This document shows positions 1 to 23,537 of a stretch of DNA of 64,000 nucleotides, piece after piece. Under the pieces are notes generated by a model. That model searched no databases, was not told where the DNA came from, and saw nothing but the letters and a program-made list of their open reading frames with translations. This DNA comes from Gorsachius magnificus. Lineage: Eukaryota; Chordata; Aves; Pelecaniformes; Ardeidae. The position numbers were made by a program, and so were the translations under genes. Location of the stretch: positions 149,326,258-149,390,257 of the forward strand of contig CM067081.1 in the NCBI GenBank assembly GCA_034008185.1, read 5' to 3'. Positions within the stretch are counted from its first letter, which is position 1. Every line of letters begins with the position of its first letter.

Positions 1-10032
<10,032 letters not shown>

Positions 10033-10193
10033 CTTGGACCTCTGTGAGCCAGTCTGGCTGGTTGTAGTGTTCAGAGGCAATGGTAAGGGTGTTGAGAAAC
10101 ACAAGGAAGATCACCAACCAGTAGAAAACATTGGACTTGACAGCAGCGCGGCACTTTCTTCTGCAGAATCGATTCCATCTGCGCCAGTAGCGA
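10033..10193 (-). CDS. CACNA1C: CACNA1C exon 12: end of I-II loop and IIS1
   Basis: This 161-bp exon completes Ser (AG|T) and encodes 53 residues starting [20 protein letters not shown]. That strongly basic cytoplasmic segment comes just before the membrane. [20 protein letters not shown] is the IIS1 helix, followed by the external [13 protein letters not shown]. The exon ends with the G of the next Asp codon and donor GTGAGG. The acceptor is TTTTTCAAG. The N of mammalian QPNWL, as I remember it, is D here. The frame and the splice phases agree with both neighbours. Confidence 0.98.
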
Positions 10194-12318
10194 CTTGAAA
10201 AATTGGAAAAGGAAAAGTTCTTTTCAGATAGGGATCCTCAGGCTATTGCAAATCTCTTTCAAGAGAGACTCTAGTCTTGATTTATTGTTCCAGAGTGGTA
10301 GAGAATAACTTTAAAGTTCACCCTGAGAAATGTTCTCTCATTCTCATCTGAGTCGACAGTTGTTGACTTCTTTTAGCTATAGGAATAAAGTTAGTCCTAA
10401 ACCAATTTGCAACATTTAGGGGTGAATAAACCTCTTCAAGCAATGTCTTAATCTGATTAAGACGTTAATCACAGCTACCCTGAGAGGTTTTTTTAGCCCA
10501 GTTCCTACAAAAATAATTATTCTTCTTGTATTAATGCTTGTGGCCTGCAATGGGACCTTGCCCAGCCTCAGGATACTCAATGAAAAGATACCCACTATAT
10601 ACCCTTGGGTATATGGACCCTTGGATTAAGTCCTTGGAGAGATGAGGTCAAATAAAATCTATGGAACATTTCCAACATTCAGCAATGTTCAGGAGTAAGT
10701 CTAATATGAAGGCTAACTCTGAACAGAAAAACAAAACTTAGGGGACCCCAGCATCTCACCTTCAAGCCAGGAACTAAGGATACCACTTGCTAATCAACAG
10801 ACATTTTAAAGTTTGCCTTCCATGAACACATCCCCTTGTGTCACTGATTTCTGAGGGTAATTACTAACCACAGAAGATATTTAAAGCTAATTACACACCT
10901 CCTACTCTTCAGAATTTAACTTGCATAGCAACCAGTTTCCAGGCAACACTTGTCACTGTATAATAAATCTAATAAGTTTTATATAGATATTATATACATA
11001 TATATGTGTGTGTGTGTGTGTCTTCTAAAGAGACACGCACATACACAACATTACAGGAAGAGAGAACTTTTCTTTCCTAGTCTTCTCTTATGTATTATTT
11101 CCAGTGATAAACAATGGTCATGTTTGAGGTCAGGGTTCAGCATCTATATGAGCTAAATCCAGGCAATGTGAACATTGCACATTGGCCAAGAATTTTGCAC
11201 CAACATTTAAACAGGTAATTAAATCCAGGCTATCTTAGCTATGCGATTTATAAAGGCACCCAGTCTAGCTAGCACAAACATTTAGCAATGGTTGTGTGTT
11301 TTTTTCAGTGGATTTGGGACAAGAAATGATCTTCCCAACTTTCAAAATGGGTACAACACTTAGACTTTCATGTTGTCATCAGATCATTAGCAATCCCACA
11401 CACTTTTGTGTGTACTTGTGCACAAATGTGCATGCACATGACCATGTGATGATACAAGTGTTTTTTTGTGCTTGCACCTCCATACAAATAAATTCACAGT
11501 TTGTAGGAATGTGATCATGTATGCAACTCTTTGCACAGAGATACATATAGGCAGTATGTATGCATATGTGCATTCCTGAATTTACATTACTGTTCATTAT
11601 TTAGCTAAACTGAAGGACAGAGTTGCTCACTTGTTCCAGTTATTCTGAAAATTAATTTAGTTTTTTTATAAAATTTACTTTGAATTCAGAGTTATGGAGG
11701 CAGCTGGGCTCCTACAGAAGGGGTAGAAATGGACTAGGACCTCAACAACCAAGTTCCATGACTTCAGTCAGCCTTTTCAATGGAAACACACATATGATCA
11801 CCTGGGGACTGCTTCACATTTTCAAAAGCTTTAAGTCAACAGAAAACAAGTACCATCAGAAAAACTCCACATGTCCCGTGGCGAAACGGAGCTTTTCACA
11901 AATAAGATGCGACCTGCATCGATTGAAAGATTTACAATCAAGCAAAGCAGAGTAGTGCAACAAAGTGTAGGAAAGAGAACCTTCAGCTGACAGGGTTGAT
12001 GCTGATGGATGCAGTATAATTATGTGGTTGAACTTTTTTTTTTTTTCTGCTTTTATATTTTATGGCTTGAGACATGTAGGTAGCAATCAGATAGGTACTG
12101 CTGAGTGAAATACTGTCAGTAGTCCCTGTGCCTTATTTCAGTATGAAACTAAGAAAAAAGGTTCTTGATTTTTGGTAGATGACTGGCTAAAATCTGACAA
12201 GTTTGGCAGTATGTCCGAGAATCACCACTGCATCCCACAGATGCAGGAGTAAACCAGTTCAAAAAGTACGGAATGAAACCAGTGGAAAGGAAAAAAAGCA
12301 AAAGTCAATTTTACTTAC
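10194..12318 (-). other. Intron 11 of CACNA1C (2.1 kb)
   Basis: This intron lies between the 27-base exon 11 and exon 12. It holds a TA/TG microsatellite near 10986-11021, a stretch at 11400-11580 rich in TGTG and CATG-type words, and a thymine run near 12031-12046. No other element is recognised. Confidence 0.8.
10986..11021. repeat. (TA)n/(TG)n microsatellite
   Basis: A run of TA-type repeats passes into about nine TG dinucleotides. On the transcribed minus strand this reads as CA then TA repeats. It is a simple, probably length-variable repeat in mid-intron. Confidence 0.85.
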
Positions 12319-12345
12319 CTAAACTTTGATTTTGAGATCCGATGC
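12319..12345 (-). CDS. CACNA1C: CACNA1C exon 11: 27-base microexon in the I-II loop
   Basis: The exon is 27 bp. Its first base completes Ala (GC|G), then come HRISKSKF, then AG of the next Ser. The flanking signals are strong: acceptor TATCTTTCAG and donor GTAAGT. The joined product ARLA-HRISKSKF-SRYWRR matches the Cav1.2 I-II loop just before IIS1. HRISKS resembles a basophilic-kinase site (R-x-S). It is too short to be found by coding statistics and was located by following the expected protein from exon 10 to exon 12. Because its length is a multiple of three, skipping it would remove nine residues without a frameshift. Confidence 0.95.
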   Translation of the reverse strand, partial: ASDLKIKV

Positions 12346-15300
12346 CTGAAAGATAAGAATTGCCATTAAAGTCTCTGAAGCTGTCCCATACCTCCCAGGC
12401 TTTTATGAAAATAGCAATAGAAAGAAACAAAGTTAAGCTCAATTAATTTTTTAAGGGATGCTGTTTTCCTCTTGAATCCCCTGTAAGTCAGTGTAGGCAC
12501 TGGGTGTGGCTAGAATTCCCTGACATACAAATCTTGTTTTTTGGCGGGAGTCATGAAGCAGGAGTGGGATTCAACCACCTACAGACATCAGGGAACTAGC
12601 TTTTCTCTTGGGTAAAAGGCTGGCCTAATGCTAGGGGCACTCTACATCTGCTACCAAATTTATTTTTCAAGTATGACTTTTTCTTTTAGTCACTACATTT
12701 TTTTCTTATATTAAAATATGTATGACTCTATAGACAGACTTGTTGGTTTCACACATCACCTGTCACTTCAGGCTATATAAGCACATTATGAAACCATGGG
12801 GAAAATAATGTTTTCTTTTTTTTTTTTCCCCAGCAGTTGAAGGAAAAACAGTGCACGGTGGATATTTTCAAACTTAGATACTAACACTTATTTGTCTTTG
12901 TTATCTATGTAAATTGGTTTGAATTCAAAAGGGTCTGAACAATACCAGATTATATCGCTATTAATGAGACTTTGAGAATTAAGCATTCCTAAAAATTTGG
13001 CCATGTTCCCACTATGTATGTGTTTAAATAGCTAATTCCATGCACTTGGATTTATTCACCTAAATAATTTCATTAGCCTTTTATGAGAAGTCACAGACAA
13101 AGCTAGAGATAGACCCCAATTCTCTAACCACTACCTCTGCTTGACACATGTCCTGTAAGGCCTTTGAATCATCTGGCGGTCTTTTGGTACATACATAATG
13201 GCACACAGAGAGACATAAAGGTATGTGGATGCAATGACATGAGTCAGAGGTGATTTAGGAAGCTGCAAAATCTACTACCGATAACAGAAGAAATGAGAAT
13301 CTGGGGAGTGACTACGAACAAGATATTTCTGCTGGGTTGAAGCACTTCTTAAGGTTCCCTCTATGATAGGAAAGTGATTCATTGTTGACAACAGTCAGCA
13401 GAGGTCTTACTGTACTGTCTTAAAAATGAATTCACTGTTAGTAGACATGGGACAAGTAATTCTCAAAGCATCTAACACTACTTTCTGTAGCAGTCTTAAA
13501 AATGGTCACGTCCCTGTTTGAGGACATCAGTCACTGACAAGTAATCAGTGATGGGTCAGTTTCCTTATGTGGAAGAGATTTTAGTGGTAGGAACATTTCA
13601 CCAGCAGATGGTCCAAGTCAAAAAAAAAAAAAAGCCTTTGCACTGAATACATCATTCCTGCTGTGTCACAGGCAGCTTGTCTAGGCCACATACTAGGCAG
13701 CAGTGTGGTTACAGACATATGCGAGAACTCTTTCGATAAAGAAGAAATAATGCACTGGCTGAACAGAATGCTAAATTATGCTGCAGAGACAAAACGAGCT
13801 TTAACAAGGACGACGAGCGAAGCACCTACAAAGCAAATCCTTAATGTTAAAGCTATCCCAGCTTCTCACTGGGAATTCTTGCTTGATGAGCATTACCTAC
13901 AAATTGTAATGGATCAGATTTACAGGCAACAGGAAAGAAGGCTTAGACAAAGACAGGGGAAAGAAAAAGAAATAAAAAAAATCACAATGAAGAGAAAGCT
14001 GGGCACTGAAAAGGAGATGGTGAGGACTTTCATAGGAAAAAGTTGTTGGGGGGAGGAAAAGAGAGCAAGAGAGATGTCATGGGGAACCTGCCTGGTGGAA
14101 GGTGAAGGACAGGGAGTGTGAAGTCCTCTGGTGACCTCTCTGGCTAATGGTTTCCCCATAAGGGAGCTGTATGGCATTTAAGGAATCTTTTATTTATTTA
14201 AGCAAAAGAGATGTGGCAGGTGTAGTACTCATCATGCATGTGATAATTATATCTTTGGAGCATTATGAGCAGCAGCCAAGTGCATTCAGTGCTCCCACAG
14301 GTTAGCTACAGCCTCTCCCCCCCATTGCCTCACTGCTACGGCAGAAGGCTTTATCACATGTGGGTGTGCTATATATATAGAATAGGACAAGGAAGGAGGA
14401 AAGAGATTTATATTTAGAGGCAGAATCCAAGAGTGAAATGGAATTTTGGAAACACAAACTGTACAATAACTGATTCTGAAAACATTATGCCCTAATCTGA
14501 AACACATTTTTCAAATAACCCTTATGATCAAGAATCTTTTGTCTTTCAGAACCAGGGTTAACTATGCCATATAAAAACATGTTTTTATGGTGTCACGAGA
14601 GACTGTCAAATAGTCTGGATTTGGGGCCTTGCCATGGCCTCTTTGTGACACTACAAACTGGCATTTGCCAGGGGTTCAGGGTGGACCAGATTCTCTGCTG
14701 AGTTCAAACACGGATCTCTTTCATCCCTGGTATCCTGGGAACCTGATGTCATTGGGAGAAAGACAGCGTCCCCATTTGCATCCAGGTCTGGAATGTCTTG
14801 AGAATCTCCTGTTTATAATCATGGCACAGGAGCCTACAGGTAAACCATTTCAGATCACTACTGAGTGGTTTTATCATAGGAACCATGTAATTCAGATTAT
14901 CTTTTAGAAAGACAAACAAAAATCAGACCTCTACTGTTTGACTAGCTATCTTTTAAATTCTCTAAAACTCTTCTAACCTTACATAGTTATGTACCACATA
15001 CAGATAAGACAGTGAAATGTAAAGATTTTATCAGCATAAACTCAGGGTAATCAGCGTAATTCAAATGTAGTGAGATATCCCACATTCTGAGAGATAAAGT
15101 CTTCATTTCTCTATTCATGGTGGACACCAGAGAAGAGAAACTATGCACTTGTGAAGAATGTAACACTCTTCTATAACAGGGATTGAGGACTTTGTGTAAT
15201 TGTACACACCACAAACAATTCTGGAAAAATCTTGTAGGTCTCCAAGCATGACAGAAAGGCCATGTTACAGCAGTTGTTTTCTGGGTGTAGAAATTACTAA

Positions 15301-18300
15301 ACATGACCATGAAATTATCTGGCATGCTGGTCACAACTACTTTTACACTATATGATCCTACTTATAGGCAACTATCTTTATGAGAACTTACAAAAGCCTT
15401 TGGACACTACTAAAAGCTCTCAGAAAAGCAGTAGCACAGAAATTTACTTACTGTGCCTCTAGGTTATACACAACTATGGAGAACATCCAAAGAGGTGCAC
15501 TGTGCACATCTTACAGATTTGAGAACTGTGAGAACACAGTTGTGGTGTGATATTGATTCTATTTTGGTGCAATATAGTCATTCATGAAGTTACTGGTCAA
15601 GCAGTGCAACATTTTTCCCTCTCTCTACTCCTGCTGATGACATTTCATTGCTGCTAGTCAGGATGCTTCAGACATCCCTGAAGAAAAGGTGCCCACGGTA
15701 GGGTCCTTTTTCCACATATTACTGGGATGAGAGCATATAGTGACATGACATTTTCAGGAATGTATGCTGCACACCTGATAGTCTCTCAGCCTAATGAAGT
15801 GTTAGGGCTAAGTCCTACCCTCAGCTATGCCTCTGTGATTCACACTGAAGCAATGGGCCTCCATCCTTCTGCCTGCTATACTCTGTATGATGCAATTAAT
15901 ACTGGGGAGTTGTAGAGGGACATGCAATGACCATTTCTCATTTCTGACCATTAATTAAAAGCTTCCAGCAAAACAGAACAAATGACTGGCCCTGGAGAAC
16001 TTCTGTTCTCATGTGGACTGAGATCCTCCTGCTGAGGCAGTCACTGAATTTCAGAGTCCACAAAGCGATACGTCTTCTCTTCTTTTGCATTCTTGCCCAT
16101 CTTGCAGAAGCACCTGAGATCGTGCTGACCTGACAGGAGTGATGCTGGTTTTAAGAGAGAAGTGGTCATTGGCCAGCAGCAGTAAGAATCTGCAGAGCAT
16201 CCTTAAGAAAACTGGATCTGTCTAGCTAAAAATTGAGCTGGTTTGCTATTCAACAGGCTTTCTTAGAGGCTGGGAAAATAGGCCAGCACTTCAGCATTTA
16301 GTGAATACTCTTGCTCTCCCTGTGGCAAGTCACAGGCAAGGCCTGTCACAGAATTCAAAGTAGGAAGATAACTTCTCCTCCACCAGGGCACACTATTGTC
16401 CTTTAGACACATATCTAGAGCTGACTGTGAATATCAAAACCACCTTGCTCATAATAAATTGGAGAGCAGTAGCTGAGGCTGTCACACAGGGGTCGATCCT
16501 GTATGTTTTCCTGCTGAAGTCAGCAGTGGTTTCAGAGCTTTTGGCAGACTTTTCTTACTGCTGCTCCTGATGTGATGGAGACTTTGGTCCTCACAGAAGG
16601 AAGCTATCTTCTCATTAGGTGAAAACCAGCAGCAACTATAGCAAACCTGCAAGCAAACTGACTCTTTCGCCTTTACCACTGGCTTCTATGCTGATTATTT
16701 TGAGAACTGCATAGGGCCTATTTTCCCAGCCAGAAATGCATGAAAGGAAAAATCACTGATGGTTCAGCTGCCAGGGAAAGCTTCCATCGTTCATAATATT
16801 TTCAGGACACACTGTTTTCACTTGGAAAGCCAGTGTAGGTTGTTCATTTTGTTTTATCCTGTTTTATTGTTTTAACCCTCTTTGATGGAAAAGCAATTGA
16901 ACTTGTCCCCCAAATGTATGGAAATCCTGGCCAAGGTGAAAATGCCAAGTGGCTTACTGTTTCAGTGAAAGCAGATAATTTTAAGCTCTCTTTGCCTTTG
17001 AGCTCAAGTGCTTCACTTTTCTATTGAGGCTCTATGGAACATTAGTTTCCACAAAGGTCTTTTTTTTAGCTAATACATATGTATAAAAGCAAGCTCTATT
17101 GTGGCACTCCAGATCTGTATGGTTGTATTAGAAAATTAACATTCTGGTTGTATTGGAAGATTATATATGCTGACATCCCGCACAGAACAGATTACTACTG
17201 ATTGTGAGCAATAGCCTGTCCTCAGGAATCCAAGTCCTGCATAGAAGTAACCACAGAGGCTCAGGGAAATTACTCGCTATTGGGAAGTCCTGGGTATAAG
17301 GCTACCCTGTGAATAGAAACCCATTGCTCCTAGTTCTGGGTTTGTCCCACTGATGCTTGCTGCAGAGGAAACGTGTCTCTTTGTATGCAGAGGCAACAGG
17401 TTATTAAAGCTGTGGCACATCAGAAGTAAGAGAAGTTCCACTTCCAAATGTTGTCCTTTAGGTTAAAAGCTGCTGTGTTTCTACTGCAGGGCAGATGTCA
17501 GTGCAGTACAAGGCAAAACCATGACAGAGATTATAGACCATGGACGTTGTGGGATGCTTTTCAATGACCTGTTGAAACCTACAAAACCTTTTTCAAATTC
17601 AGATACTCGATAAAGCTAACACCCATGTTAGGATGGGAACTATTCCCTGCCATAGCTCTCCTGATGGCAACAGAATTACACCAGACATATGAATGAGGGT
17701 TTTTTTTGTTTTAGTTATAAGAAACTGGATTTGCACAGTAAGCAAAGAGAGATTAGATGTTAGATTCCTCCTGAAACTCCTGTTGCTGATTTGAAGACTG
17801 GCATTGCTCCAGACAGCACAGCTGATGAAGGCAGTGCATGGATACTATAGAAATAAAAGCTTCTTTGAGACAATTCATCAGTAGGAGATAGCTTGTGTTT
17901 GAGAGGTACTCTCCTGATCTCACATAGCATATGCCTCTGTGGAGCTGAGAAAGCTGCCAGGGAAGATCTCCTTTTCCAAAAGGCATGCTTGAGCCTGGCT
18001 TCTCAAGCAGATCTTGCTGTCACTCACAGACCCAGCCTTTCAAAGCTCTACAGCTTTTTATAAGAACAGAAGGAATAGCCAGTAATTCTAAGTTATCTTC
18101 AATACAAGTGCTTTTTCTTTCAGTCTCCTGGGTACTTTTTCCCTTTTATCATGAGCACATTCTGATGGCAAGGTCAACTTGTAACTGTGGTGGTGGCGCT
18201 GGGGTGGTTAAATGCCCTAGCAGCCTGATGCCACTAAATAAATAGATATATTACCTTTGACTTGAAATCTGCCTGTTGCTTCAGTCATGTCTGGTTGCAG

Positions 18301-21300
18301 CTTGCCCAGTGCAGTCTCTGCCCTCTGGGAAAAAATGTGTTTATAGCAAGGCAATGGGGACTCATGGCCGCTAGGTGATTTTAACCGGCTGGTAAAAATG
18401 AAGACTTGTCTGCAATAGATGAAACTCAACAATCGAACAAAAAACTTGTCTAGCCATTTTAATTTTAAAAACAAAATCCAAAGGGCAGATGACTGCTCAG
18501 AAGTCTGGGCCTAATCTTCAACTAGAGTAAATCAGGATGGCATGACTATAATTATTAATGCTTACTGAAAGTCACTAGTACTAGATGAGGAACTTATTTA
18601 AAAAGCTCATCTGGCTTCCCACATGAATTATCTCTATTCTTGAACACTGAACCAAATTCTGATGCTTTTAGTCAGGTTCCAATAAAGGAAAATACTAATT
18701 TGAATAAATTTGTGCTTGCATTTTATACGTTCCAGCAGAAATATTGGCCTATGGGAAGTTTAAATGAAGGCTCAGTGAGAAGAAGAGGACTTAAAATTTC
18801 TTGAAACCAGGAAAGCTGGTTTCTCTATCTGTCTGAGTGTGTAATATAGTTACAAAACAAACCAGAAAGGAGTCCAAGCCTCAGAATTAAAGGCAGATCT
18901 GAATTTACCCATAACTGAGGAATTTGCACCTCTGCAAGTTTGAAGCAAACATTTTACAAAAGTAGGAAGCATTGGCAGAATTTATATCTCACTCCAGAAT
19001 TTAAAAATACAATGACCAACCAGGAAAATGAATGGCTGTAAGGAGCCTATCCATCTCTTTGAGATGAAAAGCAGTCTGAGCAAGGCCTTGAGGATCTTCA
19101 CTGTCCTTGGGTAAGGGGTAAAAAAACCCATCTCTGTAACAAACTCCAATTCCCCTACTATACATCACTCATTTTCAAATGAAGTGGAAAGTGGCAAGGA
19201 AACTGTTTATCTCTGTGAATCTTGCATGTCCCTCTCTGGTAAAACTTAGGGCCCTGTTTCAACATTTACAACATGGGAAGAAGAAATGAAGCTCTATTTT
19301 CCTGTCATTTCCTATGTCTTCTTCCCTAAAATGTGTGGGACATAGCCATCCCTTCTCCTAATGCCAGGAGTATAGCGATCGCAGTGCCAGACCACAGTTC
19401 TGCCATTCTCCTGAGGGCACATTGGGCTATTTTAAGTAAACTGTATTCTAAGTCACGATTACGTTTAGAGTTGGGTTTAACTTGAGCTCTCCTGGCCACA
19501 TTCCAGCTAAGATAATTATGTTCTGCTTTCCAAAATTCCCCGTGCAGTTTCAGCACAAAACAAGCTATCCCTCATACATCTCCTTATACACTTGTGCCCT
19601 TCGTTTTTAAACACCTGTCACATTTTACCCTGAAGGTGGCTGAACTCTAATGCGTTGGAAACAATCCCTGCATTTACAGTTCCTAAAGTGCTTTAGGATC
19701 CTTTGGGATTAAGGACGTTAAATGGATGCAAGCTGTAATATTAAAAATATATGCCACTTTATAGTAACAGCTGCCATTGTTGTTGGCACTGTGTAGCACC
19801 AGGGGACCCATTGTATTGGGAACCATAACTGCAGAATGGAGGTGGTTCGCCAAATTGAATCCAGCTGGAAGGAGTGGTCAATTATCCAGCTGCTGCTTCC
19901 TGTAATGCAACAAGAGCCCAAGCAACTCAGTAGGGTGCTAAAGGGAGGGCTACAACTGCCTCAGCATCGTGAATAGATCCAGCCTGGTTCCTTCAGAAGA
20001 GTTCATAATCTAAACTAAAATGCCAAACTCAGCAGGTAGGCAACAGCAGGCAGGTGAAGGAAAGCTATCACAAATAATTTCTCCTGGGGTTTGTAAGTCA
20101 CTGGCTGACACTTACAGGAAAGCATATTGAATTTACAACATATTCCACATATCGCTTCTTGCAATGCTGATAAGACCTCCTCTTCAGTTTGTAGAGGAAA
20201 GGGCCAAGGGTGTGTGTGTGAGATACAATCAAGGTTTACGAAGCCATGAAAGTGATAGATAAGCTGAATGTGGAACTGTTGCTCACCAAATCTCACAGTA
20301 TCAGAAGGAGAGGACATTGACTGAAAGTAGTCGTAGTTCAGCTTAAAACAGATAGAAGAAAATACTTGTCTACACAGCAGGTAGTGAACTTCGATGCTTG
20401 TTGCCACAGGAAACTGTGAGGGCAGGCAGCCTCAGCAGGTTCAGGTAAATCCATAAATGGGCAGTAAAGGAAAAAAGCAGAAGTGTGGCCTCTGACATCT
20501 CTCATGCAATAAGCATAAATTTGGGGGCAGGAAAAGGGGGCTGGAAATTAGGAAATGGCCAGGCTTGGACTTGAACACTGGGCCAGCTGGACCACAGGTC
20601 TGACAAAATAGAGCATTTCTTATGTACTTATGATCAGTATTTGACCACACTGAAGGGTTCAAGGTATGCCCAAGGACAGGACAGAGCCTCGAAATACTCC
20701 AGCATGGTACATTAGACCATTTTTCAAGGAAATTTGGAGGGATTAACACATTACCCCCCAGCATAAAATTCATTGTTGTTCAGGTCGTGCAAAAGGGAAG
20801 AAATGACCCCTCTTGCCTATTCTTGCTCCCTGTGACACTAAAAAATATACTATATAATATGGTGCTACCTTGCACATTCTTGAGCATCTCCATTAATACA
20901 ATGGTGCAATTTTATGGAGACATTACTCCCTCCTAACTGAATGCATTTCTTTGTCACTACAGTATCATGTTCAGCATTTGAAGGGTGTAATTCAGGCTGA
21001 GGGATGGGAGTTATCTGTGTATTTCTATTACAAGACACTGTAAAGTGTGTGAGAATCATTAAAGAAATTAAAATAGACCAGGCATTTCCACTCTTTGGTC
21101 TACATATACTGCATTTGATTATCTACCACCAAAGAGGAATTTTAAAATAAGAACACAGTTATCCATCAGTTCTTCTTTTAGCTATTATGCAAAACCAGAT
21201 CTGCTTATCATGGGCATTCTGTGCTTTATTTACATCTATGTAAACCCAGAGATTCTCCACTAATGTCCAGAGTTTACATTGCAATTAAGATAAGAACGTC

Positions 21301-21440
21301 GATCAATAGATCTTCTGCACCCTCTCCTTTCACCCATTGTGGGGTTTTCTTCCTCTTAAAAAGCCTGACATTTGCCCTGGCTTTAACCCACCATGCTCGA
21401 TCCAACCCCTACATACATATATCTGTGTATATGTACTCAC
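12346..21440 (-). other. Intron 10 of CACNA1C (9.1 kb)
   Basis: This is a long AT-rich intron. Seen in it are an adenine run at 13621-13633, a plus-strand open frame at 13663-14121 with protein-like composition but no known match, and an 18-bp perfect palindrome at 14571-14588. No CR1 fragment or RNA gene is apparent. Confidence 0.8.
14571..14588. repeat. 18-bp perfect palindrome
   Basis: ATAAAAACATGTTTTTAT is identical to its own reverse complement. It sits deep in intron 10, away from splice sites. It may be chance in AT-rich DNA or a small cruciform-prone site. Confidence 0.6.
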
Positions 21441-21531
21441 GCTAGCCTAGCACCGCAGTTTTCGCCTTCAATATCTGCTCCAGGGACGTTGTCTGTGTTC
21501 ACGGACTCGGTCTCACTGGTGGGCATGCTCA
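21441..21531 (-). CDS. CACNA1C: CACNA1C exon 10: I-II loop segment
   Basis: This 91-bp exon starts with TG, completing Met with the A of exon 9 or Val with the G of exon 9*. It then encodes [20 protein letters not shown] and EGENCGARL, ending with GC of an Ala codon. The acceptor is TCTTACAG and the donor is GTGAGT. The segment is cytoplasmic, acidic and Ser/Thr-rich, typical of the middle of the I-II loop. Mammalian Cav1.2 has, as I recall, NTENVAGGDIEGENC, so the bird protein differs at three positions around NTDNVPGAD, in the least constrained part of the loop. Confidence 0.97.
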
Positions 21532-23428
21532 CTGTAAGAGTCAAAGGGAAGAAAAAGAGAAGGTTGGCCATTAGAACCTGGCACATCTATTAATGAATCA
21601 CATGAGTGAAGGAACTGGCTTAATGAAAAGATCCTCAGCTGCAGCTGTTGAGGATTAAGCAATTTACTGAGCAGGTCTAGCATTTCCCTGCACAGGCCAG
21701 GCTGGGCAGGTAAGCCTCACGAACATACACAGGTTACTCAAATGCTAAAGAAAAGGGAAGTAGCAGCTGCTCTCTTTCTTTCAGAATCTGATCCTGGAAA
21801 TTTTATGAATGAGAATAATTGAAAATTAGAGAACCTGGCAAAACCAACAAAGAAGCTTGTGCTTGATTCAATGGAACACTTAAAAAAATGCCCCTTTACT
21901 TGCACCAGCCCAACCATCTCACTGTCCTCCCCAATCTCTTGTGTGATGACTAGAGCGCAAATAAAAAGTACCAGATTGACAGGTATTTGGACAAATGGCT
22001 TCTGTTAGCCTGATAGCAAGTACCACATAAATAATACTGATGGCTCATCCATCATATACTAACCATTAATGTGTTTCAACCATACACTTATAAACTGGAC
22101 CTATAGGGATATGAGAGGAATTCAGACTCTCTGACCCATTCAGATGTTACCAACAAAGGAGCTAATGAATATGGACTATGGCAGAGATTTTATATTGACA
22201 CCCACCAACTAAGAACTGGACAGAATCTCCTAGGCTTTTACAGAAGTATCATGGAACAAACATCAAATGAAAGCAACCCTACGTGTGAATCTATCTCATC
22301 TGGATCCAAGGACCTGTCACATCTTCTGTTATCAAACCTCAATATTTTATTTGCTTCTACAGGTCATAAAAAAAGAAAATAATCACATTTTCCATTCCAC
22401 CAGTTGCTCCCAGCTCCTATATGAGCTCTAATAACTCATTAATATATAATCATTCAACATAAGTTAGGACAATGGATAGGATCCAATATGTGTCCTCTTC
22501 CCTCCTCCCCCCTTTTCAAAGAAACAAAACAAATGAAAAATTATACTTAAAAGTGAATGAAGGAGTTAAACAGATCTCTCAGATGCCTGGTACATCTTCA
22601 GAACATGACCTGTATTAGCAGTTGGATATATTTCTCAGGTGAAACTTGAGAGCATGCAGTATTAGCTGTTGGAAAGGCTTCTAAGAGCCTATAAGAATAG
22701 AATACTCAGTACTAAGAACATAACTATTGGTGGGTCCTTGGAGCAAAAGGAGGCAATGTAGAACAAATAGATTCCACCTTTCAGTTGGGCAGATGTTTAA
22801 CAGACGACAGGACCACGTCTTCTTTCAGAGGCTAGAAAGATACCAGAAGATTCTTCCAAAGCGGTTCTGGGTTCCTGCTTTGAAAGCATTGTGGTAGAAA
22901 TGTCCCTCAAAATGAACTATCTTTCCTTCATCCCATCCCAGCAATCCACGTGCCTACAACATGACTTAGGAAACCTAAAGTTCTTGTGCTGTGTTCTTAG
23001 GACCATATGAAATACTGGACTCTCTAATACTCTTGACCTAACTATGACATATTGTATTCTAACAGTGCCTGTTCTTTACGAAGACTGGATGTTTTAATAA
23101 TCTTGTCTGTTTGGAAAGAAAAATTAACGAATCAGCTGAATTCATATTTTGATGCACATGAAACAGTCAAGTAAGCTGTAAGAAAAAACAACATTCATAA
23201 TTAAAATTTTTGGTCCAGACTAAGCCCTTCAGGAAAAAAACCAAAATGTTGGTATTTCACAAGTCATCTTTGAAGATGAGGTAAAGCACTTTCAAGACAT
23301 ATTTGATCTTATTTGCAAATGGAAAACAATTTTGAAGACATTAGCAAGAGATTGATTTGCAGAGCAGCTTAATATGTTGACTGCATGAAGAGGACACTGC
23401 ACAAGCAATTGAAAAAGCAAGGCACGCA

Positions 23429-23434
23429 CATGCA
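23429..23434 (-). promoter_or_regulatory. UGCAUG (RBFOX-type) motif downstream of exon 9*
   Basis: Plus-strand CATGCA is TGCATG in the transcript, about 104 bases after the exon 9* donor. UGCAUG is the binding site of RBFOX splicing factors, which are known to regulate Cav1.2 exon 9*. Function here is inferred from motif and position. Confidence 0.5.
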
Positions 23435-23482
23435 GAAGTATACAAAGCTGTGTTATATGTCAGTCCGTATAGAGATATATAG

Positions 23483-23497
23483 ACACACACACACACA
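23483..23497 (-). repeat. (AC)n run, (GU)n in the transcript, downstream of exon 9*
   Basis: About seven AC units on the plus strand give a UGUGUG tract in the pre-mRNA about 41 bases after the exon 9* donor. GU repeats in this position are typical binding sites for CELF-family or TDP-43 proteins. A neutral microsatellite is the alternative. Confidence 0.75.
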
Positions 23498-23537
23498 GAT
23501 ATACGCAGTGTGGACACAGAGTGCAGTGGAACATTAC

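Larger units (their letters stand above)
21532..23537 (-). other. Intron between exon 9* and exon 10 (2.0 kb)
   Basis: This is a non-coding intron. Its 5' end, next to exon 9*, carries a GU repeat (plus-strand AC run 23483-23497) and a UGCAUG at 23429-23434, both candidate splice-regulatory signals. The remainder shows nothing identifiable. Confidence 0.8.
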
